A stretch of 64,000 nt of DNA from Vulcanimicrobiota bacterium (lineage in GTDB: Bacteria > Vulcanimicrobiota > Vulcanimicrobiia > Vulcanimicrobiales > Vulcanimicrobiaceae), in contig DAHUXH010000012.1 in the NCBI GenBank assembly GCA_027307235.1, positions 1 through 64,000 on the forward strand. The letters are read 5' to 3'. A program made the position numbers and the translations under genes. Of this stretch, positions 40,451 through 48,980 are shown piece after piece. The number at the start of each line of letters is the position of its first letter. Positions within the stretch are counted from its first letter, which is position 1. Below the pieces are notes generated by a model. The model was given only the letters and a program-made list of their open reading frames with translations, was not told the DNA's origin and did no database searches.

Positions 40451-42271
40451 TCAGCCGAGTTCTTCGAGTTGCACCTGCAGCGATTCCCACGCCGCGAGCG
40501 AGGATACGCTGCGCTGCGCAAGCTCCGCCATCTCCGCTTCCAGCGTCTTGACGCGGGTGCGATCTTCGTACAATTCCGGCTGAGCGAAGAGCCCGTCGAT
40601 CTCGGCTTTTCTCGCATCGAGCTTCGCGATCTCACGCTCCATGCGGGCGATCTGCGTTTCCAGTTGCGATCGCATCTTGAGCGGCGTCAGCCGTGACGAT
40701 TTCGGGCGCAGTTGCGCATCGTCTTGACTGCGCTCACGCACCGTGCGCTCGCGTTCACGCTGCGAGGCTTCGTAGGCGTCGTATCCGCCTTCCAACACGC
40801 CCCATGCTCCGCCGTCGATCCACAGCACGCGGTCGGAGAGACGGGAAAGCAGATAACGATCGTGCGACACGATCACCTGCGCACCTTCGTAGTCGGAGAG
40901 CACCGATTCCAGCGCTTCTTGACTGTCGATGTCCAAATCATTGGTCGGCTCATCGAGCAGCAACACGTCCGCCTTGCGCGCCATCAAACACGCCAGCATG
41001 ATGCGCCGGCGCTCGCCGCCGGAAAATGCCCGCACCGGTTTGTCGGCAGCCTCGCCGCTGATGCGCATGCGCCCGAGCAACGAACGCGCCTGTTCGGGAG
41101 TAACGGCAGCGGCGGCGAGCAACGCTTCGACCGCGGTGCGTTCAACGTCGAGCTGGTCATGCGAATTTTGCGCGAAGTAGGCGACCTGCGCGGCAGGATT
41201 GAAGCGAACTGCTCCGCGATCGGGCTGCAAACCGCCGGCAAGAATTTTGAGTAGCGTCGATTTCCCCGCGCCGTTGGGACCGACGACTGCAAGGCGCTCA
41301 CCTTGCTGCACCCCGATGGTGAGATCAGTGAAGAGCGGCTGCGCGTACGATTTTGCGAGAGAGGTCACCTCAAACGCAAACGCATTGCCCGCGCGGCGCT
41401 CGGACTGCAGGCGCACGTTGATCGCGCGCACGGGCGCAGCCGGAGGAGGTGCTTCGAGCGCCGCTTCAGCGCGCGCCAACTGTTTTTCGCGACTGCGCAC
41501 CTGGCTGTAATCCGATGAGGTGTGCGTGGCCCGCAATCCGGCGATGGTCGCACGCCGTTTGTCACGTTCGGCGATGAATTGTTCGTAGGCACGGCGTTCG
41601 GCTTCCATGCGGGTCTCGCGCTGCGTGAGGTACGAGGTATAGGCCGGCGTCGCCGGCGCGTACGCGTGCAGCCGGCCGCGTTCGATCTCCCACACGCGCG
41701 TGGCGACCCGATCGAGAAAATAGCGGTCGTGCGAGACGACGATGTACCCGCGCTTGTCGCCCGCAATGAACGATTCCAGCCAGCGCACGGTCGCGATGTC
41801 CAAATGATTGGTCGGCTCGTCGAGAATCAAGTAGTCGGGGTCGTCGATCAGAACGTGCGCGAGCGCGGCTTTCGCTCGCTGTCCGCCCGAAAACTCGCGC
41901 AATGGGCGCGCGTAGTCCTCGCCGGAGAACCCGAACGCCGCCAGCATGGTCCGCAGCGTCTTGTTGCGCAGCCCCCACTCTTCGTGATTGGCGCGTTCGA
42001 GCGCCGCGTCCGCCAATTGCTGCAGCGTGGCCTGCGTTTCGTCGGCGACGCTCTGCGCGAGATAGCCGAGCCGCGCATCCTTGGCGCGAACGATCGTGCC
42101 GCCGAACGGCGCCTCGACGCCGGCAAGCAGCCGCAAGAGCGACGACTTCCCGGCGCCATTGGGACCGACTAACCCGACGCGCTCACCATCGCGCAAAACA
42201 CCAGCGACGCCCGCGAAGACCTCGCGAGCGCCGTAGTGACATTCCAATTCGGAAAAGCGAAGCAGCTCCAC
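40451..42271 (-). CDS. ABC-F family ATPase
   Basis: 606 residues with two ABC domains and no membrane part: Walker A GPNGAGKSS and GPNGAGKST, signatures FSGGQRAKAALA and FSGGERRRIMLA, Walker B LILDEPTNHLD and LLLDEPTNDLD. A linker of charged helices joins them and a coiled-coil tail (about 545-606) ends the protein, as in Uup. Such proteins act on ribosomes or DNA. Its start overlaps the cyclase stop by one base. Confidence 0.93.
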   Translation of the reverse strand: MELLRFSELECHYGAREVFAGVAGVLRDGERVGLVGPNGAGKSSLLRLLAGVEAPFGGTIVRAKDARLGYLAQSVADETQATLQQLADAALERANHEEWGLRNKTLRTMLAAFGFSGEDYARPLREFSGGQRAKAALAHVLIDDPDYLILDEPTNHLDIATVRWLESFIAGDKRGYIVVSHDRYFLDRVATRVWEIERGRLHAYAPATPAYTSYLTQRETRMEAERRAYEQFIAERDKRRATIAGLRATHTSSDYSQVRSREKQLARAEAALEAPPPAAPVRAINVRLQSERRAGNAFAFEVTSLAKSYAQPLFTDLTIGVQQGERLAVVGPNGAGKSTLLKILAGGLQPDRGAVRFNPAAQVAYFAQNSHDQLDVERTAVEALLAAAAVTPEQARSLLGRMRISGEAADKPVRAFSGGERRRIMLACLMARKADVLLLDEPTNDLDIDSQEALESVLSDYEGAQVIVSHDRYLLSRLSDRVLWIDGGAWGVLEGGYDAYEASQRERERTVRERSQDDAQLRPKSSRLTPLKMRSQLETQIARMEREIAKLDARKAEIDGLFAQPELYEDRTRVKTLEAEMAELAQRSVSSLAAWESLQVQLEELG

Positions 42272-43113
42272 TATGGGAGAATGGCGATGATCCGCGCGGG
42301 GAAACCCGATCCGCCGGCCGGCTTGGGAAACGTGACGATGGCAAGCGCGCCGCTCTCCGGAACCTTGTCGAGGTTCGCCAGCATCTCAATCTGATAGTGG
42401 TTGTGATGAAGCAGCCAGCTTTCGAGTGAGAAGTCGCCCTTGGCCGCGCGTACGCCGGGATCGGTGTCGGTCGTCTCATGACCCGATGCCGTGATGTGAC
42501 GCACGTCGTAGAGGTACTTCAGAACCGGCAGACTCCACCCCGGATAATGCGTGATGCCGTGCGCATCCTTGTTCGCCATGGCGGCTGCGCTCGGCCAGCG
42601 CTTCGACCAGTCGGTGCGCATCACCACGAACGCATGCGCCGGAATCGCCCCGTGACGAGCTTCCCACGCCTTCACGTCATCCAGTGAGATGACGTAATCG
42701 GGATTTTTTGCGACTTGCTCGTGTACGTCGAGCACCACCATCGGCATGAACATCTCCTTGGGTGAGATTTCATCGACGGTGCGACCGCCTTTGGCGAAGT
42801 GCGCCGGGGCATCGACATGCGTCCCCCACTGTCCGACGTGACAGAACATCTGCGCGAAGAATCCCGAGCCCAGCGTTCCGGGTTTCGGGTCATACCAATA
42901 CAGCGTCTGAACGGTCTCTTTCTTGAAGCCTTCCCAATGCGGGATGTCAGGCGAGAACGAGTGCGTCAGATCGACGAATTGCTTTCCGGCGATGATGCGG
43001 TAGGCGTCGTCAAGCGAGGCCGATTGCGAGTGCGCAGCGTGCGCGGAGAGCAGCACCGCAAGCGTGCTCGAAACGACGGCGACCAACAGGGTAGGAACGA
43101 ACTTGCCAGCCAT
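42271..43113 (-). CDS. Exported cyclase-family hydrolase
   Basis: 280 residues with a signal peptide (KFVPTLLVAVVSSTLAVLLSAHAAHSQ). The kynurenine-formamidase/cyclase fold is shown by FVDLTHSFSPDIPHWEGF and the metal-binding GTHVDAPAHF; GHETTDTDPG is a later conserved block. Family members hydrolyse amides or esters; the substrate is unknown. Periplasmic location is unusual but not unique. It begins 9 nt after the glutamine synthetase stop. Confidence 0.87.
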   Translation of the reverse strand: MAGKFVPTLLVAVVSSTLAVLLSAHAAHSQSASLDDAYRIIAGKQFVDLTHSFSPDIPHWEGFKKETVQTLYWYDPKPGTLGSGFFAQMFCHVGQWGTHVDAPAHFAKGGRTVDEISPKEMFMPMVVLDVHEQVAKNPDYVISLDDVKAWEARHGAIPAHAFVVMRTDWSKRWPSAAAMANKDAHGITHYPGWSLPVLKYLYDVRHITASGHETTDTDPGVRAAKGDFSLESWLLHHNHYQIEMLANLDKVPESGALAIVTFPKPAGGSGFPARIIAILP

Positions 43114-43122
43114 ACCCTCTCC

Positions 43123-44553
43123 TTAAAAGAGATTCCAAAGAAACTGATTGTAGACTTCGTGATGGTATTGCACTTCTTGCGTCTTCACGAAGGTGCCGAG
43201 AAGGCGCGGGCAACGATCGGCGCTGGCCTGTTTGAGGTCGGCATAGCGGGTTTTCACGTCGTCACCGAGCAGTTCTCCGGTCCACGGCGCGTTGCGGAAG
43301 TTGGCAAGCGCATCGTAGATGTTATCCGGCAGGTAATGCTCGGCTTGGCGCAGGTTGCTCTCGTCGCTGATGCGTCCTTCCAATCCTGTTTTGAATACCG
43401 ACAGCATCACCATGTACGGGTTTGCATCCGGTGACACCGAGCGCACCTCGACGCGCGCGCTGCGTTCGTTCCCAATCGGAATGCGCACCATCGATCCGCG
43501 ATCAACCGCCGAAGCCTTGATCTGATTGGGTGCCTCGAAGTGCGGGTCGAGGCGGCGATAGGAATTGACGCTCGCATTGAGCATCAAACAGATGTCATTG
43601 CCATGCGTGAGAATCCGATCGACGAACTGCCACGCGAACTGGCTCATTTTTTCATTGCCGTTCGGATCCCAGAAGATGTTCTTGCCGTCTTTGGTCACCG
43701 ACACGTTGGTGTGCATGCCGCTGCCGTTGACGCCTACCACGGGCTTGGGCAAGAAACTCGCGGTCATCCCGAGTCTGGTCGCAACCTGACGGCAGATCAG
43801 CTTGTAGAGCTGAATCTGGTCGGCGGCCGCGACTACGTCGCCGTAGGCATAGTTGATCTCAAACTGCGAGGGGGCGACTTCCGGGTGGTCTTTCTCATTT
43901 TGGAACCCCATCGCGCGCTGCACTTCGGCGACAGCATCGATGAACGTCCGCAGCGGATCGCCCGGCAGGGTGTGATAGTACCCGCCGGTGCTGACGTACT
44001 CGAAGCGTCCCGTCTCGTGATAGCGCCGCTCAGCGTTGAGGCCTTGAAACAGGAAGCCTTCAATCTCGTTGGCGGCATTGAGCGTGTAGCCGTACTTGGC
44101 ATGCATGCTGTCGGCGAACGTCTTGAGTCTGCCGCGCACGTCGCCTGCAAACGGCGAGCCGTCGCGGTCGAGCACGTCGCCGAACACCAGCACCTTGCCG
44201 GGGCCGAACACGTCGGAGGGAGCCCAGTAGAACGAGTTCCAGTCGAGCGTCAGACGCAAATCGCTCTCGCGCTGCGGGGTGAAGCCGCGAATCGACGATC
44301 CGTCGAAGGTAAGATTGTCGGCCGACTTCAGCAAGAACTTCTTGTCGTAGTCGAGCATGTGCAGACGGCCTTCGAGGTCGCTGAACAAGACGGTGACGGC
44401 CTTGATGCGCGGCTCGTCGGTGAGATACTTGAGGCGTTCTTCCTCGATCTCTTGGACCGGCCGGCGCTCCTTGCGCTGCCACTTCGCCTGCAAGTTCAAC
44501 TCTTCGAGTTCACTATACGAGAGCGTGAGAAATTCACGCAGTTCGGTAGACAT
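43123..44553 (-). CDS. glnA: Glutamine synthetase
   Basis: 476 residues, type I. FSDLEGRLHMLDYDKKFL, FDGSSIRGF, NEIEGFLF (metal site), APSQFEINYAYGD, PVVGVNGSGMH and the NERSARVEVR substrate loop are all present. It makes glutamine from glutamate, ammonia and ATP. A helical N-terminal extension of about 40 residues precedes the beta-grasp domain. The ATG 5 codons inside the frame is preferred because AAGGAG directly abuts the upstream GTG. It is divergent from a carbonic anhydrase across 184 bp. Confidence 0.95.
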   Translation of the reverse strand: MSTELREFLTLSYSELEELNLQAKWQRKERRPVQEIEEERLKYLTDEPRIKAVTVLFSDLEGRLHMLDYDKKFLLKSADNLTFDGSSIRGFTPQRESDLRLTLDWNSFYWAPSDVFGPGKVLVFGDVLDRDGSPFAGDVRGRLKTFADSMHAKYGYTLNAANEIEGFLFQGLNAERRYHETGRFEYVSTGGYYHTLPGDPLRTFIDAVAEVQRAMGFQNEKDHPEVAPSQFEINYAYGDVVAAADQIQLYKLICRQVATRLGMTASFLPKPVVGVNGSGMHTNVSVTKDGKNIFWDPNGNEKMSQFAWQFVDRILTHGNDICLMLNASVNSYRRLDPHFEAPNQIKASAVDRGSMVRIPIGNERSARVEVRSVSPDANPYMVMLSVFKTGLEGRISDESNLRQAEHYLPDNIYDALANFRNAPWTGELLGDDVKTRYADLKQASADRCPRLLGTFVKTQEVQYHHEVYNQFLWNLF

Positions 44554-44737
44554 CGCTTCTGTTCGCACTCCTTGACGCCGCGGTATGGCTCAACGCTTAC
44601 ACAAGCCTGGAGGCAGGCCTTTGTCCATGTGGTACATCTTTTCAGACAAAAAGTCGGCGCGCCCCCTCCCTGCGCGGCCGCCGCGTAGGGGCAGCGACGC
44701 GCTGTGCGGAAGCGGCACGGCAAGAGGAGGGTGTGGG

Positions 44738-45472
44738 ATGCGTCATCAGACTCGCGGCGGGTTTCTGGCCGCTGCATCGGCGTTCTTGGCGGTGGGCCGG
44801 GCCGCCGCGGCCGAGATCGCGCCGCTCACCGACAACGGCGCGTGCGCGCTGCACGATCCGCTCGCCGTCAAACGCGCTCTCGAAGCCGGTAACGCACGGT
44901 GGAGCTTGCGGCTTGCGGCCATGCAGCATCCGCACCAGACGGTCGCGTGGCGCCAAGAGATCGGCGAAAAAGGCCAGTGCCCGTTCGCAACGGTGTTGAC
45001 GTGCGCAGATTCGCGTGTTCCGCCCGAGGTCGTCTTCGATCGCGGCGCCGGCGATGTGTTCGTGTGCCGAACGGCCGGAAATGTCGCGGACCCGCCGGTG
45101 ACCGGCTCGATACAGTTCGCAGCCCACGACTATCATCCGGGACTTTTGCTCGTTCTCGGTCATCAGAAATGCGGAGCGGTCGAGGCGACGTTTCAATACC
45201 TTCGGTACGGCGAGCTCCCCGGTTACGACATCGACTCGATCGTGCACTTGATCGTTCCCGCGGTGCGGCACATTCCGTTGCCGCCGCTTCCGGTGAGTCC
45301 CCAAGCCAAGGCCGCGTGGATCGACCTCGCGGTTCGCGCGAACGCGCAACGCCAAGCGATAATCTTGCGTCAGAGTCCGATCGTGCGCGATCAAGTGGGA
45401 GCCCATCTTCAGGTGTATTGGGGATACTACAACGTCATCTCCGGAAACGTCGAATTCCACCACGTACCGTAG
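44738..45472 (+). CDS. Exported beta-carbonic anhydrase
   Basis: 244 residues. The N-terminus MRHQTRGGFLAAASAFLAVGRAAAA is a signal peptide, possibly Tat-like but with only one Arg before the hydrophobic core. Zinc ligands are in TCADSRVPPE and GHQKCGAV, with the Asp-Arg dyad. It interconverts CO2 and bicarbonate in the periplasm. GAGGAGGG precedes the ATG. The last 38 bp overlap the convergent propeller gene. Confidence 0.87.
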   Translation: MRHQTRGGFLAAASAFLAVGRAAAAEIAPLTDNGACALHDPLAVKRALEAGNARWSLRLAAMQHPHQTVAWRQEIGEKGQCPFATVLTCADSRVPPEVVFDRGAGDVFVCRTAGNVADPPVTGSIQFAAHDYHPGLLLVLGHQKCGAVEATFQYLRYGELPGYDIDSIVHLIVPAVRHIPLPPLPVSPQAKAAWIDLAVRANAQRQAIILRQSPIVRDQVGAHLQVYWGYYNVISGNVEFHHVP

Positions 45473-46880
45473 GCGACAGCGCGTACGCGGTCAGAAATCC
45501 GTCTTCGTCGGAGCAATACACCACGCCGTTGGCGACGACCGGGCTCTGCCAGTGAATCTTTCCGATGGAATGACCGGCGCCAGCACGCAGACTGCTCCAA
45601 AGCCTCCGGCCGGTGGTCGCTGCGAGCGCGACCAGTTCGCCATTCGACGCGATGAAGACGATGCCGTTGCTCACCACGGGTGAGTCGCCTTCGAGCGTTG
45701 ATTGCAGTGAATTGACGGGGGTGCGCCATGCGCTCACCAAGCGGCTCATGCCGTTGATCGTTACGAGGCGAACAGCCTGAACCGCTCCCGGCAGGCCGAG
45801 GTAGATCCACGTTCCGCCGCGTGCATCGCTCCAGATCGCCGGCGCGCAGTAGATGCCGCCGCTGAGTAAGAGGCTGTGGATGGTGCGGCCCACGCCGGCG
45901 AGATGCGCGCGATCGAGCAAGCGCAGCACGCCGTCTTTTCCGCCTTGAACGGCCATGAGCGGTGTCGCGCTCCCGGCTTGGCGCGGCAAGAGCGCAGGCG
46001 AGGTGCTCCCCAAGTCCATATCGGTGGACTCCAAACTCGCGTAATTATCCGGCGCGAAAAACCCAAGGATGCGCTGTAGATCGGCGGAGAGTGCAATGAC
46101 AGCGTCGCCGTAATTCGACCCGCCTTGCTGCGCGTCGAGACGCCCGTTTCCGGTTGCGACGTACACGCGTCCGCCCATCGACGGATCGGGATCGACGACG
46201 ACGCCGCTGCGTCCCCAGATGCCGGCTCCTTGATACGAGCACGACTGCGGCTCCATGAGCGCGCGGCGGCCGCTGCACAACGCGTTGAACACCGCTGGAG
46301 CGCCGTCACGCAGGCGAACGGCGACCACGTGACCGACGTAGGGCGGAATGTCACCCAGGTATGCGGATACCGTGGCGTAGAGATACCCGTTGGAAAGGTT
46401 GAACGCCGACGATACTTTTTCGGTTGCTGGTGACGTGGTAACGCGCGCGGGAAAACCATTGCCGGCGCGTTCCGCCCCGGTTCGCGGATTGAGTTTGTGA
46501 ATGTAGCCGTCGATGCCAGGAACGTAGAGCGCATCGCCGGCTGCGTCGAAGGCGGGACTGGCCGTGGTAAACCTCGGGCCGTGCGTGACAAAGCGCCACA
46601 CGATGCGCCCGGTCGGCGCGTCGATGCCGTAGGTGGTTCCGTTTGTCGCGGTGAGGAACAACATCGCTCCGGCTACGAGCGGCGCCGAATCGGATACCTC
46701 ACCGAGTTTCACTCTCCAGCGTTCGTGCAGACTCCCCACATTTGCCGTGGTGAGTACCCGCTCGTCCGTGCTGCCGGTGCGCTGCGGATCACGATCGAAG
46801 AGCGGCCAATCTGCGCCTTGCAGAGCGAGCGTGAGCACCAGGAACCAGATGAACGGAACGAGCCGGCGCATGAATACCAT
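45435..46880 (-). CDS. PQQ-type beta-propeller protein
   Basis: 481 residues. Signal peptide MVFMRRLVPFIWFLVLTLALQGADWPLF, then eight propeller-like repeats (TATNGTTYGIDAPTGRIVWRF, VPGIDGYIHKLNPRTGAE, NGELVALAATTGRRLWSS) as in PQQ dehydrogenases and BamB. Metal and PQQ residues cannot be checked by eye, so enzyme activity is open. Start at 46880 or 46871. It follows the hpf gene by 10 nt. Confidence 0.8.
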   Translation of the reverse strand: MVFMRRLVPFIWFLVLTLALQGADWPLFDRDPQRTGSTDERVLTTANVGSLHERWRVKLGEVSDSAPLVAGAMLFLTATNGTTYGIDAPTGRIVWRFVTHGPRFTTASPAFDAAGDALYVPGIDGYIHKLNPRTGAERAGNGFPARVTTSPATEKVSSAFNLSNGYLYATVSAYLGDIPPYVGHVVAVRLRDGAPAVFNALCSGRRALMEPQSCSYQGAGIWGRSGVVVDPDPSMGGRVYVATGNGRLDAQQGGSNYGDAVIALSADLQRILGFFAPDNYASLESTDMDLGSTSPALLPRQAGSATPLMAVQGGKDGVLRLLDRAHLAGVGRTIHSLLLSGGIYCAPAIWSDARGGTWIYLGLPGAVQAVRLVTINGMSRLVSAWRTPVNSLQSTLEGDSPVVSNGIVFIASNGELVALAATTGRRLWSSLRAGAGHSIGKIHWQSPVVANGVVYCSDEDGFLTAYALSPTVRGGIRRFRR

Positions 46881-46890
46881 GCATGCCAAG

Positions 46891-47277
46891 CTATTGTTCG
46901 CGGCGCAAGAGGCGGGCGTAGTCTTGGATGCGGCGCTTCGCACGACGAAATGCATCGCGCACGGCAAGCGCCGCATCCTTATGCTCGCCGCCGAGTTCGT
47001 CACGCTTGCGGGTGCGCCGTTCCTCGCTGCCGATAAGCGTCGAACGGATGTGCGGCTCGCTGCTGATCGTGAGCCGGTCGCCGGGGACACCCACTTCGAT
47101 GCGCACGTGAAACGGTGACCCGACGCGCGGGTGGCGATAGACGCGGTCGACGAGAACGTGACAACTGATGATGTGCGGGAAAAACCGCCCCAGCTTTTCG
47201 GTTTCTTCGCGAATCAGCGCGTCGAGCGCCTCGGATGGCGCGAGTTCATGATAGGTGATCTGCAGCGGCAGTTCCAT
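46891..47277 (-). CDS. hpf: Ribosome hibernation factor HPF/RaiA family (short form)
   Basis: 128 residues: LQITYHELAPSEALDALIREETEKLGRFFPHIISCHVLVDR and FHVRIEVGVPGDRLTISSEP match the S30AE domain. The long C-terminal dimerisation domain is absent; instead a basic tail (ALAVRDAFRRAKRRIQDYARLLRRE) is present. It inactivates 70S ribosomes in stationary phase. Confidence 0.87.
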   Translation of the reverse strand: MELPLQITYHELAPSEALDALIREETEKLGRFFPHIISCHVLVDRVYRHPRVGSPFHVRIEVGVPGDRLTISSEPHIRSTLIGSEERRTRKRDELGGEHKDAALAVRDAFRRAKRRIQDYARLLRREQ

Positions 47278-47306
47278 GGATGATCGCTTTGCGTTCTGCG
47301 CCAGCG

Positions 47307-47513
47307 TTACGACTTATCGAGCACGAAGGTCACGAGCATGTTGACCCGATAGCTTTTGATCTTATTGTCGTCGATATCAACGGTCTGTTCCTTGACCCAT
47401 GCGCTCTTGATGCCATGCAGCGTCTCGGCTGCGCGCGCGATTCCCTGGCGAATCGCGTCCTCGAAATCTTTGTCTGAAGTTGAACTGATTTCCGTGATAC
47501 GAGCAACCGACAT
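47307..47513 (-). CDS. Dodecin
   Basis: 68 residues: VARITEISSTSDKDFEDAIRQGIARAAETLHGIKSAWVKEQTVDIDDNKIKSYRVNMLVTFVLD, the full dodecin fold. Dodecins form 12-mers that store FMN, riboflavin or CoA. AGGAG lies 6 nt before the chosen ATG; another ATG at 47519 is two codons earlier. Confidence 0.92.
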   Translation of the reverse strand: MSVARITEISSTSDKDFEDAIRQGIARAAETLHGIKSAWVKEQTVDIDDNKIKSYRVNMLVTFVLDKS

Positions 47514-47608
47514 AGACATCTCCTCCCGTTGCGCCTGCGCGCCTTTCGTGGAGGCATGGTACCATTTCACTGCCGCACAACATGGGAACGACCGGTGAAG
47601 ATTCGCCG

Positions 47609-48979
47609 TTAGTCTTTTCCCTTGAGCGAAGCGAGCGGCTTGAGTTCGTATTCGACCTGCGCCAAACCGGCTCTGACGACGCAGTCGATGACCTCGCTTG
47701 CGGGCTTGTAGCACGGGCCCGACTCATCGATCGGGACACGGTCGTCCACGTTGACGCGCACCCCGGCCGTGCGATAGTCCTTTTCGATCTGCCGGACGTT
47801 GAGGTGTTTGCTGGCCCACGTGCGCGAGAGGCGACGGCCCGAGCCGTGATTGACGGAAAAGGCGCTGTTCACGGCACCCGGGAGCGCACGTAGAATGTAG
47901 CTGCGGTCAAAATTGCTGCCGGGGATGAGGATGGGGTGGCCGGTCGATTCCCACGGCGTTGCCGCAAGCGCCGGATGCCCGGCGGGAAACGCGCGGGTCG
48001 CGCCTTTGCGATGCACCCAAACGTCGCCGAATTCAGGGTGGGTCTCGCGCTGAACCAGGTTGTGGCTGATTTCGTAGACGATCTCCAATTTCTCCGAGAA
48101 CACCTCGGCGAACGCTTCACTGACCGCTTCAAACAGCACGAGACGGTTGATGATCGCGTAATTCGCCCCCGCCGACACGGCGTTCACATAGCCGCGGTAG
48201 TGCGGTGAGTCGGGAGTAAAGAACCCGAGGTCGCCAGCACCGGCAAGACGCAAGTAATTGGTCGCTAGGCCGTGGCCGAAGCCCCGGCTTCCCGTGTGCA
48301 CTTGGGCGAATAGCGTGCCGGTCTGCAAGCAGTGCTGCAATTCCATGAAGTGGTTGCCCGCACCGAGGCTTCCGATCTGGTTGATGCCGCGCTCCGGCGT
48401 GCCCGGTTCGCCCCAGGGAATCTGCCACTCGGAATCGACCGGCAACAGGTTTCGTTCGCAGCGGCTTCGGTCGAAGACCGATCCGAACAGCGCCGTAAAG
48501 GCGGGCGCACCGCCGCGCACGAGTTGTTCGAACTCGATCTTCGTCAGATTTTGCAGCCGGCGGCTGCGGCTTCCCGTCCCCATCTCCACGCGATGCATCA
48601 CCGCCTGATTGAAGACGCGGCGTTTTTCCGGCGTCGCCTCTTGCGCCGGAACGTTCGAACGCGCCGAGATCATGCCGCAGCCGATGTCATAGCCGACCGG
48701 ACCCATCGCGATTGCACCGGTTGCGGCATCCGTCAAGATGACGCTGCCGACGGGTACGCCGTATCCGGCATGCACATCAGGCGTGATGACGACGAGCTTC
48801 GTGCCGGGAAATCGTGTGGCGTTGATGATCTGCCGGTACACCTCGTCGTCCACGTCACCGAGCAGTGATGGGGTTAGAAACAATCGCACGGGGACGTTGC
48901 CGGTGTCGCGATTGCTCAACGCATAGAAACCGCGTGCGTCCCACGACGCACCCTCCAACGCGTGCGCCGGTTTTTCCAT
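47609..48979 (-). CDS. rtcB: RNA-splicing ligase RtcB
   Basis: 456 residues. Metal and GTP-binding motifs: PDVHAGYGVPVG, GYDIGCGM, GAGNHFMELQ, VHTGSRGFGH and the guanylylated His in SVNHGSGR. It joins 2',3'-cyclic phosphate and 5'-OH RNA ends using Mn2+ and GTP. No archease or rtcA nearby. Begins one base after the MgtA-type ATPase stop, so they are co-transcribed. Confidence 0.94.
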   Translation of the reverse strand: MEKPAHALEGASWDARGFYALSNRDTGNVPVRLFLTPSLLGDVDDEVYRQIINATRFPGTKLVVITPDVHAGYGVPVGSVILTDAATGAIAMGPVGYDIGCGMISARSNVPAQEATPEKRRVFNQAVMHRVEMGTGSRSRRLQNLTKIEFEQLVRGGAPAFTALFGSVFDRSRCERNLLPVDSEWQIPWGEPGTPERGINQIGSLGAGNHFMELQHCLQTGTLFAQVHTGSRGFGHGLATNYLRLAGAGDLGFFTPDSPHYRGYVNAVSAGANYAIINRLVLFEAVSEAFAEVFSEKLEIVYEISHNLVQRETHPEFGDVWVHRKGATRAFPAGHPALAATPWESTGHPILIPGSNFDRSYILRALPGAVNSAFSVNHGSGRRLSRTWASKHLNVRQIEKDYRTAGVRVNVDDRVPIDESGPCYKPASEVIDCVVRAGLAQVEYELKPLASLKGKD

Positions 48980-48980
48980 G

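Noticed and set aside
46599-47118. Plus-strand ORFs opposite the propeller and hpf genes
   Set aside because: They are antisense shadows typical of high-GC DNA, without ribosome sites or family features.
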